Origin: Pseudomonadota bacterium
GTDB lineage: Bacteria; Pseudomonadota; Gammaproteobacteria; Burkholderiales; Burkholderiaceae_C
Direction: 5' to 3'
DNA length: 64,000 bases
Assembly (NCBI GenBank): GCA_020161145.1
Contig: JAIUPQ010000007.1
Coordinates: 62,001 to 126,000, forward strand
Part shown: positions 22,301-29,784 of the stretch, piece by piece
How positions within the stretch are numbered: position 1 is the stretch's first letter
Layout: the number at the start of each line of letters is the position of its first letter
The notes under the pieces: model-generated
Database searches by the model: none
What the model was told of the DNA's origin: nothing
What the model saw: the letters and a program-made list of their open reading frames with translations, nothing else
Translations under genes and position numbers: made by a program

Positions 22301-22916
22301 GCTGGACACCTTGATGCCCGAAGGCGCGGCCCTGAGTGCGCCCGCCTGGCAGACCAGGACATACCGCGTGCGCGCCACGGGCAGCGACACCGTGAGCTTT
22401 GTGGAAACCGGCACCAACGAGAGCCTGGGTACCCTGATCGATGGCGTCAGCCTCAAGCGCACCCCGGCGCAGCCCCTGGTCAATCTGGCGCGCGGTGCAG
22501 CCGCCACCCAGGTCTCCACCTCATACGGCGGCGAAGCCGCCCGCGCGGTGGATGGCAACACCAGCGGCAACTACGGGGACTACACCGTCACCGCCACCGC
22601 CAACGGCCCGCAAGACTGGTGGCAGGTGGATCTGGGCACGCTGGCGGCGGTGGAGACCATCCGCATCCACAACCGCACCGACTGCTGCCGCGAGCGGCTG
22701 AGCGACTACCACGTGCTGGCCTCACCCACGCCCATGACCGGCCGCAGTCTGGCCGCGCTGCTGAGCGACCCCACGGTGGTCAAGCAGTTCGTCGCCGGCC
22801 AGTCCCCGACGCAGCTGAGCCTGAGCTTCGGCACCATGGCCCGCTACGTGCGCGTGCAACTCACGGGCACCAACTACCTGTCGCTGGCCGAGGTGGAGGT
22901 GATGGGCACGCGCTGA
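19347..22916 (+). CDS. large lipoprotein: YVTN propeller, two c-type haem motifs, discoidin-like domain
   Basis: A 1189-residue surface or periplasmic lipoprotein (start 19347; GTG at 19335 is an alternative). Lipobox LLAAC/GGG lies near residue 18. Residues ~50-515 are YVTN-type propeller repeats (LLSVNTANGTLEVFDIS, SDSVSIVDLNT, NNLVMLDAQGQ, TIGIVNLDTETMVATV). Then come two haem-binding CxxCH motifs, CASCH at 522-526 and CRACH at 664-668, in a cytochrome-c-peroxidase/MauG-like setting. A calcium-loop-like DEDDDGVPDGN follows, then a carbohydrate-binding-like sandwich (LLVNGGFEDNG), and a C-terminal F5/8 type C (discoidin) domain (NLARGAAATQVSTSYGG, WWQVDLG, IRIHNRTDCC). Electron transfer plus glycan or surface binding is suggested; exact function unknown. 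Confidence 0.82.
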   Translation: MFKNSLFTGALCALLAACGGGQDASAPTPTVAATTPAARAQALAAARSGASPASTSNFEVAQVHPLDTTPDGKQLLSVNTANGTLEVFDISGDAVTLSAVIKVGMDPVTVRAASNDEAWVVNVLSDSVSIVDLNTRSVKTTLATDDEPADVVFAGAPRRAYVSCAQARNLMVFNPLAPQEPVARIPILGQQPRALATNADGSKIYLAIFESGNGTTALNGRDSGLEPNVVRDPTGPYGGVNPPPNANNGTTFNPPMNPANPAPPAGLGLIVRRTATGDWVDDNGRSWKRWVSGGANAAWGSRARVPGWDLIDRDVAIIDTATQAVSYQGGLLNIVMAMAVNPASGRVAVVGTEATNEVRFEPLLNGRFLRVRYGDFVPGQANTVRDLNTHLNYSGPRVTQSERDKSLGDPRGIAWNAAGTRAYVTGMGSNNLVMLDAQGQRTGLRPTVEVGQGPTGVVLQESRRRAFVLNRFDATIGIVNLDTETMVATVPLSYDPTPQAVREGRPLLYDTHRTSGLGHVSCASCHVDGKTDRLAWDLGNPAGAMTATTDSRGVTVQHHPIKGPLLTQTLVDTMQSYLLHWRGDKPTLGHFATAFQDLQGADQPATAGEMASMKAFLEVLRTPPNPYRNLDNSYPTSLAVPGPRGQTLRVGNAAQGAVEFETSCRACHPGHTGRGNVLLDRPQFSGGQFLLPPRWQNFYRRDGLWFTDATGSTSGFGIIQDGTYDSTHNQTRTDNMMAFMYAFNGSFPYAPAGLDANSVAVDAHAAVGKQAMVSGTGVADARLAQLTTLADSRAIGLVASACVAGERRGYVYLGSGVYEADRAGERLNLAALTQLAQANGPVTFTAVRTGTERRVGIDEDDDGVPDGNAGLTAQRACASATNGELLVNGGFEDNGVGAGSWALVPTLRGWTSTAGHIEIWRNLSGWPAAEGQSWMELDTTTAADRVSQRVGTVTGEMLELRFAYSARPGTAASTNRFDVMWNGIVLDTLMPEGAALSAPAWQTRTYRVRATGSDTVSFVETGTNESLGTLIDGVSLKRTPAQPLVNLARGAAATQVSTSYGGEAARAVDGNTSGNYGDYTVTATANGPQDWWQVDLGTLAAVETIRIHNRTDCCRERLSDYHVLASPTPMTGRSLAALLSDPTVVKQFVAGQSPTQLSLSFGTMARYVRVQLTGTNYLSLAEVEVMGTR

Positions 22917-22925
22917 ACCGTCCCT

Positions 22926-22950
22926 GCGCGCCGCGCCTCACGCGGCGCGC
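22926..22950. terminator. perfect GC hairpin between convergent genes
   Basis: A 10-bp perfect stem GCGCGCCGCG (22926-22935) / CGCGGCGCGC (22941-22950) with a 5-nt loop sits in the 21-bp gap and overlaps the last codons of moaC. There is no T-tract on either side, so it is a possible bidirectional transcript-end structure rather than a classic terminator. Confidence 0.4.
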
Positions 22951-23411
22951 CAGGGCCCGCTCTTGCCGCCGTCTTTCTCGTCGAGCCGGATGGCGGTCAT
23001 CACCATGCCCCGATCCACCGCCTTGCACATGTCGTAGATGGTCAGCAAGCCCACCTGCACGGCGGTGAGCGCCTCCATCTCGACGCCGGTGCGCCCGCGC
23101 GTCTGCGCGGTGACGCTGCACTGCACGGCACTGGCCGCTTCGTCCAGTGTGAACTCGGCGCGCACGTGGGTCAGTGGCAGCGGGTGGCACAGCGGAATCA
23201 GCTCGGCCGTGCGCTTGGCGGCCATGATGGCGGCCAGGCGCGCAGTGCCGATCACGTCGCCTTTGGCCGCCTGGCCGGCCGCAATCAGCGCCAGTGTGGC
23301 GGGCAGCATGGTGATGCGGCCACTGGCACGCGCGGTGCGCAGGGTTTCGGGCTTGTCGGCCACGTCCACCATGTGCGCGTTGCCCTGGGAGTCGAAATGG
23401 GTCAGCGTCAT
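22938..23411 (-). CDS. moaC: cyclic pyranopterin monophosphate synthase MoaC
   Basis: MoaC converts 3',8-cyclo-7,8-dihydro-GTP (made by MoaA) to cPMP in molybdenum cofactor synthesis. The 157-residue protein carries the family landmarks [13 protein letters not shown] at the N-terminus, [33 protein letters not shown] (catalytic region), [28 protein letters not shown] and the DEKDGGKSG tail. Length is normal. No other moa gene is adjacent. It is divergent from the M48 protease gene with 74 bp between starts. Confidence 0.97.
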   Translation of the reverse strand: MTLTHFDSQGNAHMVDVADKPETLRTARASGRITMLPATLALIAAGQAAKGDVIGTARLAAIMAAKRTAELIPLCHPLPLTHVRAEFTLDEAASAVQCSVTAQTRGRTGVEMEALTAVQVGLLTIYDMCKAVDRGMVMTAIRLDEKDGGKSGPWRAA

Positions 23412-23485
23412 GTTGAAATTATCCAGAACCCGGCCGCCGGGTGCGCCCGAGCGGCAGGGTCACCGGCCGGGGTTAGGATCATAGG

Positions 23486-25069
23486 GTGAGCACCTTTCCC
23501 CTGCTGCGGACCACCGCGCTCGGCCTCGCCCTGCTGCTGGCGCTGCCCCTGCCGGCGCCGGCACAGACCACCAACCTGCCGGCGCTGGGCGACGGCACGG
23601 GCGGCGGCTGGGACATCACCGCCGAGCGCCGCGTGGGCGATCGCATCATGCGCGAGGTGCGGCGCGATCCCGACTACTTCGAGGACCCGCTGCTGGAGGC
23701 CTATGTCGATGCGCTGTGGCAGCCGCTGCTGGCCAGCGCCCGCGCGCGCGGCGACATCCGCCCCGACAGCGAGGCGCTCTACGCCTGGCAGACCTTTCTG
23801 ATCCGCGACAAAGTCATCAACGCCTTTGCCCTGCCGGGCGGCTATGTGGGCCTCTACCTGGGCCTGATGGCCATGACCACCACGCGCGACGAACTGGCCT
23901 CGGTGCTGGCCCACGAGCTCACCCACGTGACCCAGCGCCACATTGCGCGCGGGCTGGAGAGCGGCCAGCGCCAGCAACTGGGCGCCCTGGCGGCCACCAT
24001 CCTGGGCCTGCTGGCGGCCAGCCGCTCGAGCAATCCCGCCGCGGCCCAGGCCGTGGTGATGGGCGGCCAGGCCGCTGCGCTGCAAGGGCAGATCAACTTC
24101 ACGCGCGAGATGGAGCGCGAGGCCGATCGCATCGGCTTTGACGTGCTGGCCGGCGGCGGCTATTCGGGCGCCGGCATGTCGGGCATGTTCGAGAAGATGG
24201 ACACCGCCTCGCGCCTGAACGACAACAACCAGTACCCCTATCTGCGCACCCACCCGCTGACCATCGAGCGCATCAGCGAGGCCCGGCTGCGCGTGCGCGA
24301 GGCCAACCCGCCACCGCAGACCGGCACCCCCGTGGTGCATGCGCTGATGCAGGCCCGCGCCCGGGTGTTCATGGACACCAACCCCGAGGCGCTGCGCCAT
24401 TGGCAGACCCAGGGCAACGATGCCAGCGCGCCCGCCACCGACGTGGCACGGCTGGCCGCACGCTATGGCGCTGCGCTGGCCAGTGCCCAGCTGCGGGAGT
24501 GGGATCGCGCGGCCACCCAGCTCGACGCGGCCGACGCCCTGGCCACGCGGGGCTTTGCCGACCAGCCCGATGTGGCGCGCGCACTCGCGCTGGCGCGGGT
24601 GCAGATGGCCATCGATCAGGGCGGCAACGCCATCACCGGCACGTCAGCCCAGACTGCCTTGCGCACCCTGGCTGACGACGCCAGCCGCCCGGCCGTTTTC
24701 ATGCGTGCCGCCGCCGCACTGGCGCTGCAGCGCGCGGGCGCGCCTGCCGAGGCCGCGCTGCGCGAGGTGTTGCAGGTGCTGCAGAACTGGACGGTGATGC
24801 ACCGCACCGACGCCGCCGCCTGGCAGTGGCAGGCCCAGTGCGCCGACGCGCTGAACCTGCCGCGCCGCGCCCAGCGCGCCGGAGCCGAGGCCGCTTACGC
24901 GCGCGGCGACGTGCTGGGCGCCTACGACCGCCTGCGCGTCGCCCAGGCCTTGCCGCAGCGGGGGGCGGGTGACGAGATGGATCTGGCCGTGGTCAACGCC
25001 AGGCTGCGCGACCTGGAGCCCGAACGCCGCCGCGTGCTGGCCGAGGCGCGCGGCGAGAAAGTGGACTAG
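23486..25069 (+). CDS. M48 family metalloprotease, BepA-like
   Basis: A 527-residue periplasmic zinc protease with a TPR-like C-terminal half, as in BepA (YfgC), which helps assembly or degradation of outer-membrane barrels and LptD. Start is GTG at 23486; the signal peptide ends near APA/QTT. The zinc motif is HELTH in ASVLAHELTHVTQRHI, the third ligand is in EMEREADRIGFDVLA, and SGMFEKMD follows as usual. Residues after ~300 are helical repeats rich in Ala, Arg and Leu. All catalytic residues are present. The end overlaps the next, convergent gene by 4 bp. Confidence 0.93.
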   Translation: MSTFPLLRTTALGLALLLALPLPAPAQTTNLPALGDGTGGGWDITAERRVGDRIMREVRRDPDYFEDPLLEAYVDALWQPLLASARARGDIRPDSEALYAWQTFLIRDKVINAFALPGGYVGLYLGLMAMTTTRDELASVLAHELTHVTQRHIARGLESGQRQQLGALAATILGLLAASRSSNPAAAQAVVMGGQAAALQGQINFTREMEREADRIGFDVLAGGGYSGAGMSGMFEKMDTASRLNDNNQYPYLRTHPLTIERISEARLRVREANPPPQTGTPVVHALMQARARVFMDTNPEALRHWQTQGNDASAPATDVARLAARYGAALASAQLREWDRAATQLDAADALATRGFADQPDVARALALARVQMAIDQGGNAITGTSAQTALRTLADDASRPAVFMRAAAALALQRAGAPAEAALREVLQVLQNWTVMHRTDAAAWQWQAQCADALNLPRRAQRAGAEAAYARGDVLGAYDRLRVAQALPQRGAGDEMDLAVVNARLRDLEPERRRVLAEARGEKVD

Positions 25070-25416
25070 TTGAAGAGTTTTTCCATTGCCGCGTCGATCA
25101 GCACGCCGCAGGCGCTGTAGATCAGCGAGCCCAGCAGCGCCGCCCAGAACCCCGCCACCACGAAGCCGGTGAACAGCTGCGCGGCCAGCCAGAACATCAG
25201 CGCGTTGATGACGAACAGGAACAGGCCCAGCGTCAGCAGCGTGACCGGCAGCGTCAGCAACACCAGCAGCGGCCGCACCAATGTGTTGAGCAGGCCCAGC
25301 ACCAGGGCGGCCCACAGCGCGGTGACAAAGCTGTCCACCTGCACATAGGGCGCCATCAGCATCGAGACGATGACGAGGGCGGCGGCCAGCAACAGCCAGC
25401 GCAAGATGAGTTTCAT
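25066..25416 (-). CDS. small four-helix membrane protein (phage holin 4_2 / DUF360 type)
   Basis: A 116-residue integral membrane protein with about four hydrophobic helices (LILRWLLLAAALVIVSMLM, FVTALWAALVLGLLNTLV, LVLLTLPVTLLTLGLFLFVI, FVVAGFWAALLGSLIYS). Spacing and motifs (GLLNTLVRPLLVLLTLPVTL) match the PF04020 family, named after phage holins but chromosomal and of unknown role in most bacteria. Start at 25416 with GGAG about 10 nt upstream. No phage genes are nearby, so a lysis role is unlikely. Confidence 0.85.
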   Translation of the reverse strand: MKLILRWLLLAAALVIVSMLMAPYVQVDSFVTALWAALVLGLLNTLVRPLLVLLTLPVTLLTLGLFLFVINALMFWLAAQLFTGFVVAGFWAALLGSLIYSACGVLIDAAMEKLFN

Positions 25417-25618
25417 GAATGCACGTCTCCTTGAGCCTCGCATTCTGACGCGCGTGTGCGACAGCCATTGCCCATGCCGACAATTCCTGCACACGCTGGC
25501 TTCTCAGCACCGGCGCGAGGACGTACCATAGCGACCGCTCGCCCAGGTGAGGATCGCCAGCCCATGTGGCTTGCGCCCCGAGGGTGGCACATCAACACTT
25601 TTGATGGAGAGAATCCAC

Positions 25619-25939
25619 ATGGCAACTGCGAAGAAGGCGGCTGCGGCCACCAAGACGGCCCCCGCCAAAAAGGCCGCCCCGGCCAAGCGCACCCCCAGCG
25701 CGGCGTTCATGAAGCCCATGACCCTCAGCCCCGCGCTGGCTGCGGTGATCGGCGACAAACCGCTGCCGCGCACCGAGGTGACCAAGAAGGTCTGGGAATA
25801 CATCAAGAAGCACAAGCTGCAAGACGCCGAGAACAAGCGCAACATCAACGCCGATGACAAGCTCAAGGCCGTGTTCGGCGGCAAGAAGCAGGTCACGATG
25901 TTCGAGATGACCGCGCTGATCAGCAGCCACCTGAGCTGA
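25619..25939 (+). CDS. SWIB/MDM2 domain protein with histone-like tail
   Basis: A 106-residue protein. Residues 1-30 are a Lys/Ala/Pro-rich tail (MATAKKAAAATKTAPAKKAA) like histone H1 or bacterial Hc1; residues ~32-105 form a SWIB domain (KPMTLSPALAAVIGDKPLPR, VWEYIKKHKLQDAENKR, INADDKLKAVFGGKKQVTMF, TALISSHL). SWIB domains are best known from eukaryotic chromatin remodellers; bacterial copies occur in chlamydiae and many proteobacteria, where a nucleoid or topology role is suspected. Start chosen at 25619, with GGAGA upstream. A strong terminator follows at 25957-25986, so the gene is monocistronic. Confidence 0.92.
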   Translation: MATAKKAAAATKTAPAKKAAPAKRTPSAAFMKPMTLSPALAAVIGDKPLPRTEVTKKVWEYIKKHKLQDAENKRNINADDKLKAVFGGKKQVTMFEMTALISSHLS

Positions 25940-25956
25940 GCGCCACAGCGTCCCCT

Positions 25957-25986
25957 TGAAAACCGGCCCGGGTGGCCGGTTTTTTC
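25957..25986. terminator. bidirectional rho-independent terminator
   Basis: Stem AACCGGCC (25961-25968) / GGCCGGTT (25974-25981), flanked by a run of A on the left and of T on the right (25980-25985), so it can end transcription from either side. It follows the SWIB gene by 18 bp; the convergent DUF3280-like gene ends at 26066. Confidence 0.85.
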
Positions 25987-26065
25987 ATGTCCGCGTGACA
26001 CGCCGCGGCCGCACTCGTCGTACGACCGACACCTCTTTGCGACACCCACTGCACCGCGCGCTGAG

Positions 26066-26599
26066 CTACTGGCCGTAGTCGGCTCGCCGCGCGCGCCGCT
26101 CGGCCATGTCGCGCACCAGGTAGCTGGCGGCGCGCTGCCAGGAGTCATCGCGGTTGCCGCGCATCTGCACGCTCTTCATGTGCACCAGCCGGCCGGCGCG
26201 CACCGAGTAGATCTGCAGGCTCAGCGTCAGGATCAGCTCGCTGGTCTTGAGCACCCACGGCGTCATCACCAGGTCAACGCCCAGCGCACGGCCGATGTCG
26301 TCGGCGCAGGGGTCGCAGTCGCGCAGCGCGGCGCGCTGACCGGTCAGGCGCTCAATCAGCGCGGCAGCCGGGGCCAGGTCCACCACCCGATACAGCCCCT
26401 GCGCGGCCAGCTCCTGCCGCACATGGGCGGCCAGCTCGGTCAGCCGCTGGTGCTGCGCGGCACGCGTGGCGGGGTTGTCATGGTCATCGGCCATCTCGGC
26501 TTCCAGCACCGCCAGGCGGGGCAGGGGTGATGTCGCCTGCGCAAGGCTCGGCGACCAGCCTGGAGCAGTCAACAGGATCAGCAGGTGGCGGCGGTTCAT
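26066..26599 (-). CDS. DUF3280/DUF2380-like exported protein
   Basis: A 177-residue protein with a short N-terminal signal (MNRRHLLILLTAPGWSPSLA, cleavage near AQA). The mature part reads RLAVLEAEMADDHD, DCDPCADDIGRALGVDLVM, SELILTLSLQIYSVRAG and MRGNRDDSWQRAASYLV; the C-x2-CAD motif and the RGN-D-SW motif are typical of DUF3280. The family is of unknown function, periplasmic, and often found with redox or C1-metabolism genes. Here it lies 23 bp downstream of the Mn-exporter gene on the same strand and is probably cotranscribed, hence under the same riboswitch; a link to metal handling is inference only. Confidence 0.75.
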   Translation of the reverse strand: MNRRHLLILLTAPGWSPSLAQATSPLPRLAVLEAEMADDHDNPATRAAQHQRLTELAAHVRQELAAQGLYRVVDLAPAAALIERLTGQRAALRDCDPCADDIGRALGVDLVMTPWVLKTSELILTLSLQIYSVRAGRLVHMKSVQMRGNRDDSWQRAASYLVRDMAERRARRADYGQ

Positions 26600-26622
26600 G
26601 CCGGCATGCTAGTCGCTGACCG

Positions 26623-27201
26623 TCAGAATCCCAGCGAAGCACCCGCACCCACCAGGGTCGCCACGCCCAGCAAGGCGAAGATGGCGGCGGCGATGCCATG
26701 CACCAGCCGCATGGGGATGCGTGCCGCCAGCTTGTCGCCCACGAACACCGCCGGCACGTCGGCAATCAGCATGCCCAGCGTGGTGCCGATGACCACCAGC
26801 AGCGGCGCGCCGTAGTGGGCCGCCATGGCCACCGTGGCGATCTGGGTCTTGTCGCCCATCTCGGCCAGGAAAAAGGTGATCAAGGTGGCGCCGAAGACAC
26901 CGAAGCGTCTGGCGATCTGGGTCTCCTCTTCCTCGATTTCGTCGGGAATCAGCGTCCAGATGGCCATGGCGATGAACGAGCCGCCCAGCACCCAGCGCAA
27001 CACCTCGGGGCTGATGGTGGCGGTGATCCATGCGCCCAGGGCACCGGCCAGGCCATGGTTGACAAGGGTGGCCACCAGAATGCCCAGAATGATGGGCAAG
27101 GGCTTTTTGAAGCGGGCGGCGAGGATGAAGGCCAGCAGTTGCGTCTTGTCGCCGATTTCAGCGAGGGCAACGACGCCGGTGGAGACGAGCAGGGATTCCA
27201 T
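26623..27201 (-). CDS. GDT1/TMEM165 family Mn2+ exporter (MneA-like)
   Basis: A 192-residue inner-membrane cation transporter of the UPF0016 family. Two inverted halves each carry the hallmark E-x-G-D-K-[TS] motif: ALAEIGDKTQLLAFILA near residue 12 and FLAEMGDKTQIATVAMA near residue 107. Six hydrophobic helices are visible, with an acidic cytosolic loop (PDEIEEEETQ). Bacterial members export manganese. The upstream yybP-ykoY element (27230-27370) supports Mn2+-induced expression strongly. ATG at 27201. Confidence 0.93.
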   Translation of the reverse strand: MESLLVSTGVVALAEIGDKTQLLAFILAARFKKPLPIILGILVATLVNHGLAGALGAWITATISPEVLRWVLGGSFIAMAIWTLIPDEIEEEETQIARRFGVFGATLITFFLAEMGDKTQIATVAMAAHYGAPLLVVIGTTLGMLIADVPAVFVGDKLAARIPMRLVHGIAAAIFALLGVATLVGAGASLGF

Positions 27202-27229
27202 GCATACACCCAGGCCGGATCACAGACGA

Positions 27230-27370
27230 TTGACCACCACGCACCCCCGGCCAAACGGAGGCATGGTGGTCAAAGGTCTTGCCAAGCTTGGGACCGCTTG
27301 CGCCATGGCCGATAGGCCAAGTGTGTTGACGCGAGCCCCTTCAAGCAGAAGGGCGGCTACTCCCCAATGA
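27230..27370 (-). promoter_or_regulatory. yybP-ykoY manganese riboswitch
   Basis: On the minus strand upstream of the Mn exporter gene, the leader starts with TTGGGGAGTAGCC (core GGGGAGTAGC = complement of 27356-27365), contains GTCAACACACTTGG in the middle, and ends with GACCTTTGACCACCATGCCTCCG (ATGCCTCCG = complement of 27256-27264). These are the conserved blocks of the yybP-ykoY family (RF00080), which senses Mn2+. TTGACCACCA (end of the aptamer) is perfectly complementary to TGGTGGTCAA 24 nt downstream (27264-27273 with 27230-27239), giving a plausible switching hairpin 29 nt before the start codon. There is no T-run, so control of translation or Rho access is more likely than intrinsic termination. 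Confidence 0.9.
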
Positions 27371-27378
27371 CGGCGCGG

Positions 27379-27387
27379 ACTGTAGCA
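27379..27387 (-). promoter_or_regulatory. extended -10 promoter for riboswitch transcript
   Basis: On the minus strand TGCTACAGT is an extended -10 element (TGn plus TACAGT). It is placed so that transcription would start about 27372, just ahead of the riboswitch. No good -35 is seen, as is usual with extended -10 promoters. Confidence 0.5.
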
Positions 27388-27423
27388 CGCACACGCCGGC
27401 CATCGACCCCCGGCGCGGGCTGC

Positions 27424-28170
27424 TCAGGCCGCGCTGCCGCCATCGACCGCATATTCGGATGCCGTCACGAAGCGGGCTTCGTCGGACGCCAGAAAGGCCA
27501 CCATGGCCGCAACCTCGTCCCCGTCGCCGAAGCGGCCAAGGGGCACCATGGCGCGGACCGCGTCGATATGCGCCTGAGCCTGCGCCTGGGACAGCTGAGT
27601 CTTCTGGTAGATGGGCGTCTCGATGGGGCCGACGATGACCGAGTTGACCCGAATGCCATCGCGGGCCAGTTCCTTGCCCCATGATTTGGTCAGGGCTGAA
27701 ACCGCCGCCTTGCTGGCCGAGTAGATCGACATATTGGCCAGCGGACGCAAGGCGACCGATGACGAGATGTTGACGATGGCGCCCTTGGTGGCCTGAAGCA
27801 GCGGCAATGCCTGGCGGGTGGTATCGACCAGACCCCGGACGTTGACTTCAAAGGTGTGGTCGTACTGGTCCATATCGAGCTCACGCAGGGGCGCGATGGG
27901 CGCCACGCCGGCGTTGTTGACCAGGACATCAAGCCGCCCATGGCGGGCGTTGACCTCCTGCAGGGTGCGCGCCACGTCTTCGGCGCGGCCAACGTCGGCG
28001 ACGACGTAGCTGATCTTTTCATGCTGGCTTGCCGCCTCCTTGAGCGGCGCTTCACGACGGCCGGTGATGACCACGTCGGCCCCTTCGGCAGCCAGCCGGT
28101 TTGCAATGGCCCGGCCGATGCCGGTGCTGCCCCCGGTCACGAGAGCGGTGCGGTTTGCGAAGCGATTCAT
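27424..28170 (-). CDS. SDR family oxidoreductase
   Basis: A 248-residue classical short-chain dehydrogenase. Cofactor motif TGGSTGIGRAIA (residues 12-23), NNAGV near 86, catalytic Ser in NISSSVAL (about 137-144), Tyr-x3-Lys as YSASK near 153-157, and PG-like VGPIETP after it. GRREA after the second strand suggests NADP(H). The substrate cannot be read from sequence. It lies 40 bp downstream of the quinone oxidoreductase gene on the same strand and is probably the last gene of a three-gene operon facing a LysR regulator. Confidence 0.93.
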   Translation of the reverse strand: MNRFANRTALVTGGSTGIGRAIANRLAAEGADVVITGRREAPLKEAASQHEKISYVVADVGRAEDVARTLQEVNARHGRLDVLVNNAGVAPIAPLRELDMDQYDHTFEVNVRGLVDTTRQALPLLQATKGAIVNISSSVALRPLANMSIYSASKAAVSALTKSWGKELARDGIRVNSVIVGPIETPIYQKTQLSQAQAQAHIDAVRAMVPLGRFGDGDEVAAMVAFLASDEARFVTASEYAVDGGSAA

Positions 28171-28210
28171 ATCGAGTTCCTGGTTGTGTGGCTCGGGTGC
28201 GGCCCGCCGT

Positions 28211-29179
28211 TCAGGGCACGAGGTAGAGCTTGCCGTGCGTCTGGCGGCTTTCGATGTCGCGGTGGGCGTCGGCGGCGCGGGCCATCGGATAAGCCGTGGC
28301 CTCGGGCATGCGCAGCCAGCCGGCCGCTATCCCCTCGATGATGCGGGCCGCGCGCGCTTGGAATTCGCCCGGCCGGGCGATGTAGCTGAAGACCGAGCCG
28401 GCGGCGATGCGCGTGCAGGCGTGGGTCAACTCGGCCGGGTTGATGGCCGGCGCCGGGCCGGAGGAGACCCCGCAGCTGACCGCCATGCCCCCTCGCGCCA
28501 GCCCCTTCACGGTTGGGACAAACGTGGCTGCGCCCACCGAATCAAAGGCCAGATCCACGCCGTGGCCATCGGTCAGGTGCATCAGCTCATCAAGGAAGCG
28601 GTAGTCGCGCCCATAGTTGATGACGGCGTCCGCACCCGCCGCGCGCACCACCTCGGCCTTGTCTGCACTGGATGTGGTGCCCACCACCCACGCGCCAAGA
28701 TGCTTGAGCCACTGCACCAGCAGTTGGCCCACGCCGCCGGCCGCCGCGTGCACCAACACGCGGTCGCCCGGCTGGATGGCACGGTATTCGGTGGCGAGGT
28801 AGTGCGCGGTCGTGGCCTGAAACAGCAGGGCCTGCGCCGGGGTGAGGGACTCTGGCAACGGCACCACCCGATCGGCCGGCATCGTGAGCGCGCTGGCGTA
28901 AGAGCCCTGCACGTTGATCCAGGCCACCCGCTGACCGATGGGCAGCGCCACCCCCGCGCCGGCTGCGCGGACACGTCCTACGCCCTCCAGGCCAGGGGTG
29001 AAAGGCGCGGGCACCGCGTGGACGCCGTTGCCCTTGCGCAAGTTGATGTCCAGGAAGTTGACGCCCGCCGCCTCCACGTCCACCAGCACTTCGCCTGCGG
29101 CGGGTGCAGCGGCGGCGGCGCCGGTTTCGAGGGCCAGATGCTCGGGTCCGCCGAGCGCTTGAACGATGACACGTTGCAT
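28211..29179 (-). CDS. zinc-independent quinone oxidoreductase (MDR/QOR family)
   Basis: A 322-residue NADPH:quinone reductase-like enzyme. Features: N-terminal GroES-like fold (AAGVNFLDINLRKG, PFTPGLEGVGRV), nucleotide site VHAAAGGVGQLLVQWLKHLG (about 144-163), and VDLAFDSVGAATF. The zinc-binding cysteines of alcohol dehydrogenases are absent, as in QOR. GGAGATCATCACC precedes the ATG. It is the middle gene of an operon of three oxidoreductases, which suggests detoxification of quinones or electrophiles under the divergent LysR protein. Confidence 0.93.
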   Translation of the reverse strand: MQRVIVQALGGPEHLALETGAAAAAPAAGEVLVDVEAAGVNFLDINLRKGNGVHAVPAPFTPGLEGVGRVRAAGAGVALPIGQRVAWINVQGSYASALTMPADRVVPLPESLTPAQALLFQATTAHYLATEYRAIQPGDRVLVHAAAGGVGQLLVQWLKHLGAWVVGTTSSADKAEVVRAAGADAVINYGRDYRFLDELMHLTDGHGVDLAFDSVGAATFVPTVKGLARGGMAVSCGVSSGPAPAINPAELTHACTRIAAGSVFSYIARPGEFQARAARIIEGIAAGWLRMPEATAYPMARAADAHRDIESRQTHGKLYLVP

Positions 29180-29204
29180 GGTGATGATCTCCTTGAGCAG
29201 GCGT

Positions 29205-29729
29205 TCAGGCCGCCAGCGCTTCGACGAGTTGGTGCTGGAAGCCCGCTATCGTTTCCGGCGCGGCGCCCATCACGTCATGAAAGGCCAGCGGCGGCAGGTA
29301 CGTCATGCCCACGTACAGCGCGCTGGCCTTCATCGGCGTCAGCACCTCCTCCATCGTGCTTTGCACCAGGCCTTGGCGTGAAAGCGTGAGCGCGGAGGTG
29401 CCGGCCGACACCACCACCTGCATCTCTTTGCCACGCAGGGCATGGCCTTCGGGGCCAAACGCCCAACCATAAGTCCAGACTTCATTCAAATACGCCTTGA
29501 GCATCGGCGTCAAATTGAACCAATGGATGGGAAACATATAGACGATGCGGTCGGCCGCCTCATGGGCACGCTGTTCGGCGGCAATATCAAAATCATTGAG
29601 CCGTTGACCGTAACGCAGCTCCAGGTTATGTACCGTGACATCCATCATTTCACCGGCCGCCTCTTGCAGCGCCTTGATGATGCGTGATTGGTCTGGATAA
29701 GGATGAGAAGCGATGACGAGGGTTTTCAT
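29205..29729 (-). CDS. NAD(P)H-dependent flavin oxidoreductase (flavodoxin_2 / KefF type)
   Basis: A 174-residue flavodoxin-fold protein, first gene of the operon. FMN/FAD loop ASHPYPDQSRIIKAL at the N-terminus, VYMFPIHWFNLTPMLKAYLNEVWTYGWAF (about 68-96) and VVVSAGTSALTL are typical of NQO1-like two-electron quinone reductases and KefF. Such enzymes reduce quinones without radical formation. The start lies 139 bp from the divergent LysR gene. Confidence 0.92.
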   Translation of the reverse strand: MKTLVIASHPYPDQSRIIKALQEAAGEMMDVTVHNLELRYGQRLNDFDIAAEQRAHEAADRIVYMFPIHWFNLTPMLKAYLNEVWTYGWAFGPEGHALRGKEMQVVVSAGTSALTLSRQGLVQSTMEEVLTPMKASALYVGMTYLPPLAFHDVMGAAPETIAGFQHQLVEALAA

Positions 29730-29784
29730 GGTGAGTTTCTGGTTTTCTGCATGAATGGCAATGAGCGCATTGTCATCACGCCGG

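Noticed and set aside
25066-25416. Prophage holin indicating a prophage remnant.
   Set aside because: The protein belongs to a chromosomal membrane family that carries the holin name; no lysis, structural or integrase gene is near.
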